DNA of 35,598 nt. Origin: Entomomonas sp964395065. Lineage in GTDB: Bacteria > Pseudomonadota > Gammaproteobacteria > Pseudomonadales > Pseudomonadaceae. Below, piece by piece: positions 8,304-16,252 of the stretch. The translations under genes and the position numbers were made by a program. The stretch spans positions 1-35,598 of the forward strand of contig CAYNAM010000012.1 of the NCBI GenBank assembly GCA_964395065.1, written 5' to 3'. How positions within the stretch are numbered: position 1 is the stretch's first letter; each line of letters starts with the position of its first letter. Under the pieces are notes generated by a model that saw only the letters and a list, made by a program, of their open reading frames with translations, was not told where the DNA came from and did no database searches.

Positions 8304-8498
8304 ATGAAAAACTACCCATTACTCTTTACGGCATTACCACTGTTAACATTACTAACCGCTTGCTCACCTGCCGAACCACCTAGTGAAACCTTTATAGACA
8401 GCCAAAAACAGGTACTTGATAAGGCAAAACAAGTGGAAAGTATCGGCTTAAGTCATAAGACATCTATCGATGACACTATCAAAAATGCTGAAAAATAG
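8304..8498 (+). CDS. Small lipoprotein, function unknown
   Basis: The 64-residue protein has a lipoprotein signal with lipobox LTAC (Cys at residue 20), leaving a mature part of 45 residues. That part is a hydrophilic helix with Gln/Lys heptad-like spacing (SQKQVLDKAKQVES). Position 21 is Ser, not Asp, so it lacks the classic inner-membrane retention residue and may go to the outer membrane. No strong ribosome binding site is visible; a -10-like TATAAA lies at 8264-8269. It is too short to place in a family. It does not resemble entericidin or Lpp. Confidence 0.65.
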   Translation: MKNYPLLFTALPLLTLLTACSPAEPPSETFIDSQKQVLDKAKQVESIGLSHKTSIDDTIKNAEK

Positions 8499-8517
8499 TA
8501 GGAGATTCTATTTTTTT
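8491..8517. terminator. Weak AT-rich terminator between convergent genes
   Basis: AAAAATAG (8491-8498) can pair with CTATTTTT (8508-8515) across a 9-nt loop, followed by more T. It covers the stop codons of both convergent genes. The stem is AT-only apart from one G-C pair, so its strength is doubtful. Confidence 0.4.
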
Positions 8518-9242
8518 CCAGTGATTTCCTTATGATCGACAGTACCTTGAGACAATGAGATAACATACTCTTGCCCATTCTTTTCTAAATGATAAAGCTT
8601 AACCACGGTATAGTTCCAGTCTTTTGCAAACCATATATAACTTTGACGCTTACTATTAGCACCACGAACTCGTTGTACTTTAATCGTTGCTAACTTCCCA
8701 ACAGGGGTATCGATCATTTCATTACCGATAACTTTAAACTGATAGGTGTCAATCTCATCATCTTCTATCACTTTATAAGACATTTGTTTCTTTCCGGCAG
8801 CCACATCCATTTGTAGTGCAAGTTGTGTTGATAATGGATCGAGCATTTTATACTTTAAATCAAAAAACATATCATCATCATGCTTTTTATCTTTAAAGTG
8901 CCCTTTGGCAAACATCTTTTTCCAATCAAACTTCAAAATAACTTGCTTAGGCTTAAGCCCTGACTGATTAAACTCATAAGATGATGGTTGTATATGACCA
9001 TTTTTTATAACAAAAACACTGTTTTCTTCACGTTGTGCTATAGCCATTGCCGCTATCGTTTTAAATGCCCACTCATTACCTTTTTTTGTCAGACTATAAG
9101 TTGCTTGTCCATCAAATGGAACATTTGAAATAACAGCTGTATAGGTTGTTTCAAATGGTTTAAGCTGCCATGCATAAACAGGAAAAGAACAGCATAATAG
9201 AACAACGATGCCTGTGATAATTTTTTTAATCATTCGATTCAT
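8508..9242 (-). CDS. DUF3108 exported protein
   Basis: The 244-residue protein begins with a signal peptide (MNRMIKKIITGIVVLLCCSF, cut near PVYA|WQ). It continues with the DUF3108 pattern: FETTYTAVISNVPFDGQATYSL near the N-terminus, GKLATIKVQRVRG and YIWFAKDWNYTVVKLYH toward the C-terminus. Members are periplasmic beta-rich proteins of unknown function, and the gene follows purN in pseudomonads. The start could be 9242 or 9233. Both overlap the end of purN (stop at 9226), which suggests coupled translation, and neither has a clear ribosome binding site. A longer frame to 9275 lies within purN and would hide the signal peptide. Confidence 0.82.
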   Translation of the reverse strand: MNRMIKKIITGIVVLLCCSFPVYAWQLKPFETTYTAVISNVPFDGQATYSLTKKGNEWAFKTIAAMAIAQREENSVFVIKNGHIQPSSYEFNQSGLKPKQVILKFDWKKMFAKGHFKDKKHDDDMFFDLKYKMLDPLSTQLALQMDVAAGKKQMSYKVIEDDEIDTYQFKVIGNEMIDTPVGKLATIKVQRVRGANSKRQSYIWFAKDWNYTVVKLYHLEKNGQEYVISLSQGTVDHKEITGKK

Positions 9243-9879
9243 AACGATACCCAGTCTCTGGCAAAATTTGCCCATTTAAAATAACACTATTATTAACTAA
9301 TGCCAGTCGCTGCTCAGCAAACCATTTTATAGCAATAGGATAAACTTTGTGCTCCAAACAATGAACCCGTTCTTCTAGTTGCTGCTTATCCATCCTTGAC
9401 TCTATAGCCATAACACCTTGAATAATGACTGGGCCACCATCCAATACAGGTGTCACAAAATGCACACTACACCCATGCTCTCTTTCATTAGCATCTAATG
9501 CTCGTTGATGAGTATTTAATCCCGGATACTTGGGCAATAAAGAGGGGTGTATATTAATAAGATGGCCTAAGTAATGATTAACAAAAGCTTCTGTCAATAT
9601 TCTCATAAAACCTGCGAGCACTAATAAATCCGGTTGATATTGATCTATTAGTGCCATCAGTGCTTGGTCGAATAATTGGCGATTTTCATATTGGCGATGA
9701 TCGATATAATGGGTAGCAATACCTGCTTGCTTAGCCCTAACCAGACCGTAAGCATCCACTTTATTACTTATCACCGCCACAACATTAACATCTTGCTGTT
9801 CTTTTACACTATCAATAATAGCTTGTAAATTAGAACCACTGCCCGATATTAGCACAACTATTCTACAAGGTTTATTCAT
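9226..9879 (-). CDS. purN: Phosphoribosylglycinamide formyltransferase
   Basis: PurN formylates GAR to FGAR with 10-formyltetrahydrofolate, step three of purine synthesis. The protein has 217 residues. The phosphate-binding loop ISGSGSNLQAI is at about residues 12-22. The catalytic block INIHPSLLPKYPG supplies Asn and His, and HFVTPVLDGGPVI supplies the catalytic Asp. The ATG at 9879 overlaps the purM stop codon by one base (TGATG), so the two genes are translationally coupled; the TTG one codon earlier is not needed. The downstream end overlaps the DUF3108 gene. Identification is secure. Confidence 0.97.
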   Translation of the reverse strand: MNKPCRIVVLISGSGSNLQAIIDSVKEQQDVNVVAVISNKVDAYGLVRAKQAGIATHYIDHRQYENRQLFDQALMALIDQYQPDLLVLAGFMRILTEAFVNHYLGHLINIHPSLLPKYPGLNTHQRALDANEREHGCSVHFVTPVLDGGPVIIQGVMAIESRMDKQQLEERVHCLEHKVYPIAIKWFAEQRLALVNNSVILNGQILPETGYRYESND

Positions 9880-10940
9880 CAATGTTGCTTTAAGTTAGTT
9901 AATTCCACATGAGGCTCTTCTGTTGTACTTTGTTCAATACGACCAATAACCCAAGGCTTTTCACCAGACTCATGTAAACAGTCCATAGCCAACTCAAGGT
10001 CTGCCTCGGCAACACAAAGCACAATGCCCACACCACAATTAAGCACTCGATGCATTTCTACTTCATCAACATTACCCTGCTGTTGCAACCAATCAAAAAT
10101 AGCAGGTCGCTGCCAGCTCGAAGCATCAATCTTTGCAATGGTCTTTTCAGGTAATACCCTAGGAACATTGTCTAATAAACCACCGCCCGTAATATGAGCA
10201 ATTGCTTTAACAATAGGTGCATGGCGAATGAGTTCTAATAATGATTTCACATAAATTCGAGTAGGTGCCATTAATAAGCTTGCTAACGTCTGATCACCGA
10301 GCTTCGTTTGTTTAATATCTACGCCACTCACTTCAATAATCTTACGGATCAAAGAATAACCGTTTGAGTGAGGCCCTGATGAAGGAAGTGCAATAAGAAC
10401 ATCACCGGCAACCACTTTAGAACCATCAATGATTTTTGATTTTTCAACCACACCCACACAAAAGCCAGCTAGGTCGTAATCTTCACCTTCGTACATACCT
10501 GGCATTTCAGCAGTTTCACCGCCAACTAATGAACAGCCTGCTAGTTCACAGCCTTTTCCAATACCCGTGACAACTTCAGCAGCTGTATCAACATTTAATT
10601 TGCCTGTAGCATAGTAGTCTAAAAAGAATAATGGCTCTGCACCGCAAACAACTAGATCATTGACGCACATAGCCACTAAATCAATACCAATCGTACTATG
10701 CTGTTCTAATTGCATAGCAAGCCTTAACTTTGTACCAACACCGTCAGTGCCTGATACAAGTACTGGTTGTTGATAGCCGTGCGGAATCTCACATAGGGCA
10801 CCAAAGCCACCTAACCCCCCCATAACTTCCGGACGTGCGGTGCGTTTTGCCACGTTTTTAATACGATCAACGAGCGCCTCGCCTGCATTGATATCGACAC
10901 CAGCATCCTTATAACTGAGAGAGGGTTGTTTATTACTCAT
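9879..10940 (-). CDS. purM: Phosphoribosylformylglycinamidine cyclo-ligase (AIR synthetase)
   Basis: PurM closes FGAM to aminoimidazole ribotide with ATP. The 353-residue protein starts MSNKQPSLSYKDAGVDI, the classic family N-terminus (the SYKDAGVDI block). It carries SGTDGVGTKLRLA, GGETAEMPGMYEGEDYDLAGF and HITGGGLLDNVPRVLP, the nucleotide and substrate loops. The length is normal. It is the first gene of purM-purN-DUF3108 and is divergent from the DUF2066 gene, the order I know from Pseudomonas. No convincing promoter or PurR-type operator is visible in the 325-bp upstream gap. Identification is secure. Confidence 0.97.
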   Translation of the reverse strand: MSNKQPSLSYKDAGVDINAGEALVDRIKNVAKRTARPEVMGGLGGFGALCEIPHGYQQPVLVSGTDGVGTKLRLAMQLEQHSTIGIDLVAMCVNDLVVCGAEPLFFLDYYATGKLNVDTAAEVVTGIGKGCELAGCSLVGGETAEMPGMYEGEDYDLAGFCVGVVEKSKIIDGSKVVAGDVLIALPSSGPHSNGYSLIRKIIEVSGVDIKQTKLGDQTLASLLMAPTRIYVKSLLELIRHAPIVKAIAHITGGGLLDNVPRVLPEKTIAKIDASSWQRPAIFDWLQQQGNVDEVEMHRVLNCGVGIVLCVAEADLELAMDCLHESGEKPWVIGRIEQSTTEEPHVELTNLKQH

Positions 10941-11265
10941 ATTTATTAACCTATCGAGGGTAGAACTTACTAATAAAGTATCTATTGTGTATGCATTGTG
11001 ATAATTAATAAATTTTAAGGTGTTATTCCCTCAAAAATACTTATCTACAATGGCTTTTCAGGCGCCATTCTAACAAATCTATTCTTTACAGGCCAATACT
11101 TATAATGATGCATTTTCATGCATGGGCGATCTATGGAATAAAAATATACAATTTATTTTTTATAAATCGATTGAAAGTGGGTAGTATCTCATCTATCTGT
11201 ATAGCCAAAGACTCATTTTATTATGTTTCAGAGTCTTTCATTAATTCCCTTAGGAATATAAATCC
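10941..11265. other. Intergenic region between divergent purM and DUF2066 gene
   Basis: This is AT-rich non-coding DNA with no open frame of useful length. Three structures are visible: a hairpin AATGGC (11049-11054) / GCCATT (11064-11069); a pair of ATGCAT palindromes four bases apart (11108-11123), with a third ATGCAT at 10991-10996; and a hairpin AAAGACTC (11207-11214) / GAGTCTTT (11231-11238) just before the DUF2066 gene. The region must hold both promoters, but I see no convincing -35/-10 pair. Confidence 0.5.
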
Positions 11266-12291
11266 ATGTTGAATTTGTTAAAAAAACTTATTATTAGCTC
11301 CTGCCTTATTACGAGCATTAGCCCTACATTTGCAAGTTCCCCTCTTACTACTGTTGAGTTACCAATCGCGAATCAAGAGGAGCAACAAATTAATCCTTTA
11401 TTAAGCCAAGGGCTAAACACTGTTGTGACAAGACTAACAGGAAACCCAAAGATTGCCGAACAAAAAGCAGTGGCCGACATTCTCAATCAACCTAATGACT
11501 ACATAGAAAACTATAGCCAACAGGCAAATCCTGATCGACTTATCATGTCTTTTGATCAACGCTCTATTGAGAGTGCCCTGAGTAAAGCGAACATTGGCTA
11601 CTGGAGTAGTCGCCGCCCACTGATTATGACGTGGTGGTTAAATGAAACCAAGGACAGCACGAGCTTAATAGGTGATGGTCAACCTTCGACTAAAATAATA
11701 ACCTCTGCAGCTGAGACACAAGGTTTCCCTCTCATATTTCCTCTAGCCGATTTAAATGAGCAAGCACTTGTAAAAAAAGAGAACTTTACAGCCAATCCAC
11801 CAACAGCGCTTTTACAAGGTTCAAAACAATATATGCCTAATGCTATTTTAATTGTCTATATGCTGCAAAAAGATAATGATTATCAGGCTAATTGGCAATT
11901 ATGGCTAATCAATGATGAAACAAAGCCCCTCGCAAGTGCACAAGTAAAAGGAACATCCCAACAGCAAATTACCAATCAAATTTTTAGTGATATCAACCCT
12001 GTACTTGCTAACGTATTTATCGTTAAAGGAAACAACACTACAGAAAATCTTGATATTGTTATTAATGGTTTAGATTTTTCGCGTTATGTGGAGGTAAATA
12101 ATCTAATGAATAGTTTTGATGGAAAAGTAGTTGAAACAACAGGTTCAACAGTACACTATCAAATCAAAGCCAATCCTGATCAAATTGAAGCGCAATTGAA
12201 CTTATTGCACTTTACGCTAAAGAAAGAAGATAAAACTACCTCAACCGAACCAAATAAGACAACAACATTGGTTTTTCAGCCAAATAATTAA
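11266..12291 (+). CDS. DUF2066 exported protein
   Basis: The 341-residue protein has a signal peptide (MLNLLKKLIISSCLITSISP, cut near TFA|SS). It matches the DUF2066 layout: LSQGLNTVVTRLTGNPKIAEQKAV near the N-terminus, a central domain with RPLIMTWWLNE, and a C-terminal VNNLMNSFDGKVVETTGSTV segment. In pseudomonads it is the divergent neighbour of purM, and its function is not known. The C-terminus is a low-complexity Thr/Lys/Glu tail. TAGGA lies about ten bases upstream of the ATG. It is convergent with lnt. Confidence 0.8.
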   Translation: MLNLLKKLIISSCLITSISPTFASSPLTTVELPIANQEEQQINPLLSQGLNTVVTRLTGNPKIAEQKAVADILNQPNDYIENYSQQANPDRLIMSFDQRSIESALSKANIGYWSSRRPLIMTWWLNETKDSTSLIGDGQPSTKIITSAAETQGFPLIFPLADLNEQALVKKENFTANPPTALLQGSKQYMPNAILIVYMLQKDNDYQANWQLWLINDETKPLASAQVKGTSQQQITNQIFSDINPVLANVFIVKGNNTTENLDIVINGLDFSRYVEVNNLMNSFDGKVVETTGSTVHYQIKANPDQIEAQLNLLHFTLKKEDKTTSTEPNKTTTLVFQPNN

Positions 12292-12301
12292 TAATATCAA
12301 C

Positions 12302-12321
12302 AGGGCTGTATAACCAGCCCT
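12302..12321. terminator. Hairpin between DUF2066 gene and lnt
   Basis: AGGGCTG (12302-12308) pairs with CAGCCCT (12315-12321) over a TATAAC loop. It sits between two stop codons of convergent genes. No clear T run follows on either strand, so the call rests on position and stem. Confidence 0.5.
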
Positions 12322-12332
12322 CTTAACGATAA

Positions 12333-13856
12333 TTAGTTACGTTGCTTATTGGCAATAAATGCAATAAGCAAACTTAAGCAACCGATGGCCAATACCAAAT
12401 AGCTATACCAGATTTGATAGGGTGTTTTCCCCGATACCATGGAAAGTTCCCCTTTAAGCACACCAACCTCAAAGCTAGGAATAACTTTTGTTATCACCCC
12501 TTTATTATCAATAATTGCAGTGATCCCGTTATTGGTTGCGCGCGCCATCCACCGATCAGACTCTAATGCCCGCATTTGCGCCATTTGCAAATGCTGTTTA
12601 GGGCCAATCGAGTGACCAAACCATGTATCATTACTGATTGTAATCAGTGCATTACTTTCCCCACTCATCGAAGCAGCAAAGTCGGGATAAACCACTTCAT
12701 AACAAATAAACGGTGCTATTTGATAGTTCTTCACTTTAAGCAATGGCTGATTTGAATCACCACGACTAAAATCTGACATGGGTAAATTAAAAAAGGTGAT
12801 AAGCCCACGTAACATCTCTTCTAATGGAACATACTCACCAAAAGGCACAAGTTTTTGTTTTAAATAAGAGCCCTGTCCTTCACCAACCACAGTGATACCA
12901 TTATAAAAACGATAATCTCCTCGGCTATTTTTTTGTCTAATCGGTATGCCTGAAAGCAGTGCAGAATTGTTTTTAGATTCATACTGGCTCATTGTTGTAT
13001 CAAGGAGATTTTGCACATCTTCTTTTAAGAAAGGTATTGCATTTTCCGGCCAAACAACCAGGCTATCAGGTTGCTGATGTTGTAACGTCAGCTTCCAATA
13101 TAGATTGAACTGATCATTAAAAAATGATGACTGCCACTTTTTTTCTTGATCAATATTCCCCTGTACTAATAGTACAGGAAGCTTTTCATCAAGCGGTGTT
13201 GTCCACTTTATTTTATTCAGTAATGGCCCAGCTGCGAATAAAATAACAATAATAACAAGGCTTATAATACCTTTGACTTTATTTTGTTTGAGACCTACTA
13301 ACTTAAGCAATAACACACTGATTAATGCGATAATAAAAGAAATGAGCCAAACACCGCCAATAGGTGCAAAACCAGCTAGTGGTGCATTTAACTGACTGTA
13401 GCCTGCATATAACCAAGGAAACCCCGTTAAAAACCAACCACGAAACCATTCTTGTATTGCCCACAAGCCTGCAAAAGCAAAAGCATCAATAAAATAAGTA
13501 TGATTGGAACGAAACCACTTAACCCAAATAAGTGCTGGAATAACAAAAAAGAATGCAACCAACATGCAGAAAACAATTGTCAGGCCAGCAGCTAACCAAA
13601 TAGGCGCATTTCCAAATGTATGAATGCTAACATAAATCCAACTAACGCCTGAGAGGTAACTGCCTGTACCAAAAAACCAACTTCTGGCAAATGCTTGCTT
13701 TAATGAAAGCTCTTTTAAGCCTAAATAAAAACAGCCAACACATAAAAAGGCTAAAGGCCATACATTAAAAGGTGCTAAAAAAAGTGGTGTTAAGGTACCT
13801 GCAACCAAGGCAATAAAATGCCCTAACCAACCTTTTCTGATAATCCAAGAAAACAT
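12333..13856 (-). CDS. lnt: Apolipoprotein N-acyltransferase
   Basis: Lnt adds the third acyl chain to the N-terminal Cys of lipoproteins in the inner membrane. The 507-residue protein has a membrane part with several helices to about residue 215, a nitrilase-type catalytic domain, and a final helix near the C-terminus (YSYLVLAIGCLSLLIAFIA). The catalytic triad is visible: Glu271 in VVWPENAIPF, Lys335 in LKQKLVPFGEYVP and Cys385 in APFICYEVVYPD. Its ATG is 2 bp after the corC stop codon, so it is read with the ybeZ-ybeY-corC unit. Length and spacing match the family. Identification is secure. Confidence 0.97.
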   Translation of the reverse strand: MFSWIIRKGWLGHFIALVAGTLTPLFLAPFNVWPLAFLCVGCFYLGLKELSLKQAFARSWFFGTGSYLSGVSWIYVSIHTFGNAPIWLAAGLTIVFCMLVAFFFVIPALIWVKWFRSNHTYFIDAFAFAGLWAIQEWFRGWFLTGFPWLYAGYSQLNAPLAGFAPIGGVWLISFIIALISVLLLKLVGLKQNKVKGIISLVIIVILFAAGPLLNKIKWTTPLDEKLPVLLVQGNIDQEKKWQSSFFNDQFNLYWKLTLQHQQPDSLVVWPENAIPFLKEDVQNLLDTTMSQYESKNNSALLSGIPIRQKNSRGDYRFYNGITVVGEGQGSYLKQKLVPFGEYVPLEEMLRGLITFFNLPMSDFSRGDSNQPLLKVKNYQIAPFICYEVVYPDFAASMSGESNALITISNDTWFGHSIGPKQHLQMAQMRALESDRWMARATNNGITAIIDNKGVITKVIPSFEVGVLKGELSMVSGKTPYQIWYSYLVLAIGCLSLLIAFIANKQRN

Positions 13857-13858
13857 GA

Positions 13859-14716
13859 TTACTCGATAATTTTCGACGGTGTTAACCGCAATAAATGAAG
13901 TCGACGACTGTCTGCCGTCAAGACACGGTAAGTAAATGCACCGATCACCTTGGTTTCATTTCGCTTAGGCAAATATCCAAAATGGTGAAGCACCAACTCT
14001 CCAATCGTTTTACCGAACTCTTCTGAGTAGCGGTTTTCTGGGAAATAGTGGTTAAAAACATGAATTGGTGTTTGTGCTTTTACAACAAAATCACCATTAG
14101 GCTGAGGGCGAATATAGCTCTCCTCCTCAATATCATGCTCGTCCTCAATATCACCTACAATCTGCTCAAGAACATCCTCAATCGTAACAAGCCCTGCCAC
14201 ACCACCGTACTCATCTACAATAATAGCCATGTGATTATGGGTAGCACGAAACTCTCTTAAAAGTACATTAACGCGCTTTGACTCGGGCACATAAGTCGCA
14301 GGCCGTAATAAAGATCTAATATCAAACGCAGGTTCTTGTCCTGATGCAAGCTGTAATAAATAAGGCAGTAGATCCTTAACTAATAAAATACCCGCAACTG
14401 TTTCGTTATCCTCTTCTAAAACAGGATAGCGTGAATGTGCTGTTTTGATAATAACAGGTAAAAACTCTAAAAGCGGTTGAGTTATTTTGATAGAAACCAT
14501 TTGTGAACGTGATAGCATAATATCACGAACTTGCAAATCAGCTATTTGAATAGCGCTCTCAACAATTGTTAGAGCATCAGCATCTAGCAACTGATTTGCA
14601 TGGGCTTCATACAAAAACTCTAACAAATCTTGCCGAGACTTTGGTTCATGATGTGCAAACACGTGTGTTATTTTTTCAAACCAAGATTTATTATGACTTG
14701 ACGGATCTTCGCTCAT
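13859..14716 (-). CDS. corC: CorC/YbeX, CBS-pair protein
   Basis: The 285-residue cytoplasmic protein has two CBS domains (about residues 65-120 and 135-190) and a CorC_HlyC transporter-associated domain (about 205-283). Conserved blocks include VRDIMLSRSQMVSI, SRYPVLEEDNETVAGILLVKD and IVDEYGGVAGLVTIEDVLEQIVGDIEDE. It was named for magnesium/cobalt efflux; work on YbeX also links it to ribosome metabolism. It lies between ybeY and lnt, the conserved order. The ATG at 14716 has no strong ribosome binding site and follows ybeY by 20 bp. Confidence in the family is high, and the exact function is still debated. Confidence 0.95.
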   Translation of the reverse strand: MSEDPSSHNKSWFEKITHVFAHHEPKSRQDLLEFLYEAHANQLLDADALTIVESAIQIADLQVRDIMLSRSQMVSIKITQPLLEFLPVIIKTAHSRYPVLEEDNETVAGILLVKDLLPYLLQLASGQEPAFDIRSLLRPATYVPESKRVNVLLREFRATHNHMAIIVDEYGGVAGLVTIEDVLEQIVGDIEDEHDIEEESYIRPQPNGDFVVKAQTPIHVFNHYFPENRYSEEFGKTIGELVLHHFGYLPKRNETKVIGAFTYRVLTADSRRLHLLRLTPSKIIE

Positions 14717-14736
14717 TGTATTTTATAATACCTATT

Positions 14737-15201
14737 TTAATTAATTTCCTGATAAGGGTCAGGATATCCCTGCTCCATTAAAATATTTTGCTCTATGGAC
14801 TCCATTTCAAGAGCCTCATCCTGATCTTCATGATCAAAACCCAGCAAATGCAAGCAACCATGCGTAACCAAGTGCGCCCAATGCGCCTCTATCGTTTTTT
14901 GCTGCTGTTCTGCCTCCTTTCTCACCACAGGAGCACAAATAATCAAATCCCCCAATAATGGAATATCCAAGACACCCTCAGGTAAATCAGCCGGAAAAGA
15001 AAGTACATTAGTTGCATAATCTTTCTGACGATAAGCAGAATTGAGCGCCAAACCTTCCTCTTCATCCACAATACGAATGGTTAACTCTGCACTTTCTTGA
15101 TAAGGAAATATAGCTGCTTTACACCACTTAACAAATAATGACTCGGCTGGGATAAAAGCATCATTACTTTCCAATTGCAAATCAACTTCAATACTACTCA
15201 T
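14737..15201 (-). CDS. ybeY: Endoribonuclease YbeY, rRNA maturation factor
   Basis: YbeY is a zinc-dependent single-strand RNase needed for 16S rRNA 3'-end processing and ribosome quality control. The 154-residue protein carries the HGCLHLLGFDH metal site (His114, His118, His124) and the YRQKDYATNVLSFPAD substrate block. The ATG at 15201 overlaps the end of ybeZ by 8 bp, with AAGGGA as ribosome binding site inside the ybeZ end, so the genes are coupled. Identification is secure. Confidence 0.97.
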   Translation of the reverse strand: MSSIEVDLQLESNDAFIPAESLFVKWCKAAIFPYQESAELTIRIVDEEEGLALNSAYRQKDYATNVLSFPADLPEGVLDIPLLGDLIICAPVVRKEAEQQQKTIEAHWAHLVTHGCLHLLGFDHEDQDEALEMESIEQNILMEQGYPDPYQEIN

Positions 15202-16180
15202 TTTTCCCTTGCTTCCCTAGTTGTTCATCGTATCTATCGTAGGCCTCTACAATACGCTGAACCAGTGGATGTCTTACCACATCTTTTGCTTTAAAATAGG
15301 TAAACGTAATACCGGGGACTCCTCGTAACACATCCATCACATGCATTAGCCCCGAACGTGTACCACGAGGTAAGTCAACTTGTGTCACATCGCCAGTGAT
15401 AACAGCTGTTGAACCAAAGCCTATACGCGTTAAGAACATTTTCATTTGTTCTATCGTTGTATTTTGACTTTCATCTAGAATAATAAAACTATTATTTAAT
15501 GTCCGACCACGCATATAAGCCAATGGCGCAACCTCAATTACTTGACGCTCAATTAACTTAGCCACATGCTCAAATCCTAACATTTCGTAGAGGGCATCAT
15601 AAAGAGGACGTAGATAAGGGTCGATCTTTTGTGATAAGTCACCAGGCAAAAACCCCAGTTTTTCACCCGCTTCAACCGCAGGACGCACCAATAAAATACG
15701 ACGCACTTGCTCTTTTTGCAGAGCCTCAACCGCACACGCAACAGCTAAATAGGTTTTACCTGTACCCGCAGGTCCTATTCCAAAATTGATATCATTATCT
15801 AGGATAGACTTAACATACCCCTGCTGATTAGCACCACGAGGACGAATAATCCCTTTTAGCGTCTTCAAGGTTACTTGTGCCTGACCTGAAGGGCTAACTA
15901 ACTCTTCTAGACCAGATTCTTGCAAGAAAAGATGTATTATCTCAGGTGTCAGTGATACACCTTTGGTTTCTCGATACAATCGATTAATTAAGTTCTCTGC
16001 TGCTAAGGTTCGGCCATCATCGCCGAGCAACTCAAACTGATTACCACGATTACGGATTTCAACCCCTAAACGCTGCTCTATTTGCCTAAAATGTTCATCA
16101 AACTGGCCACTTAAATTAGCGAATCTTTTTGTATCAAATGGCTCTAATATAAATTTTCTGGTGCTAGATAAAGCGTTCAA
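15194..16180 (-). CDS. ybeZ: PhoH-like ATPase YbeZ
   Basis: This 328-residue ATPase works with YbeY in RNA metabolism. A Walker A motif GPAGTGKT is at residues 136-143, Walker B SFIILDESQNT at about 231-241, and VRPAVEAGEKLGFLPGDL lies between. The N-terminal part (FANLSGQFDEHFRQIEQRLG, then IRNRGNQFELLG) is a KH-like domain typical of the family. The only start that keeps the conserved N-terminus is TTG at 16180; a TAA lies five codons upstream and no early ATG follows. AGG at about 16 bases upstream is too distant to help, so translation initiation may be weak. It heads ybeZ-ybeY-corC-lnt. Confidence 0.94.
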   Translation of the reverse strand: MNALSSTRKFILEPFDTKRFANLSGQFDEHFRQIEQRLGVEIRNRGNQFELLGDDGRTLAAENLINRLYRETKGVSLTPEIIHLFLQESGLEELVSPSGQAQVTLKTLKGIIRPRGANQQGYVKSILDNDINFGIGPAGTGKTYLAVACAVEALQKEQVRRILLVRPAVEAGEKLGFLPGDLSQKIDPYLRPLYDALYEMLGFEHVAKLIERQVIEVAPLAYMRGRTLNNSFIILDESQNTTIEQMKMFLTRIGFGSTAVITGDVTQVDLPRGTRSGLMHVMDVLRGVPGITFTYFKAKDVVRHPLVQRIVEAYDRYDEQLGKQGKNE

Positions 16181-16252
16181 AGTATTTCGTGGTTACCTCA
16201 TATATAAATAATATTCTAAGCGTACAACAAGTTTTCACGAATAGCAATTGTG

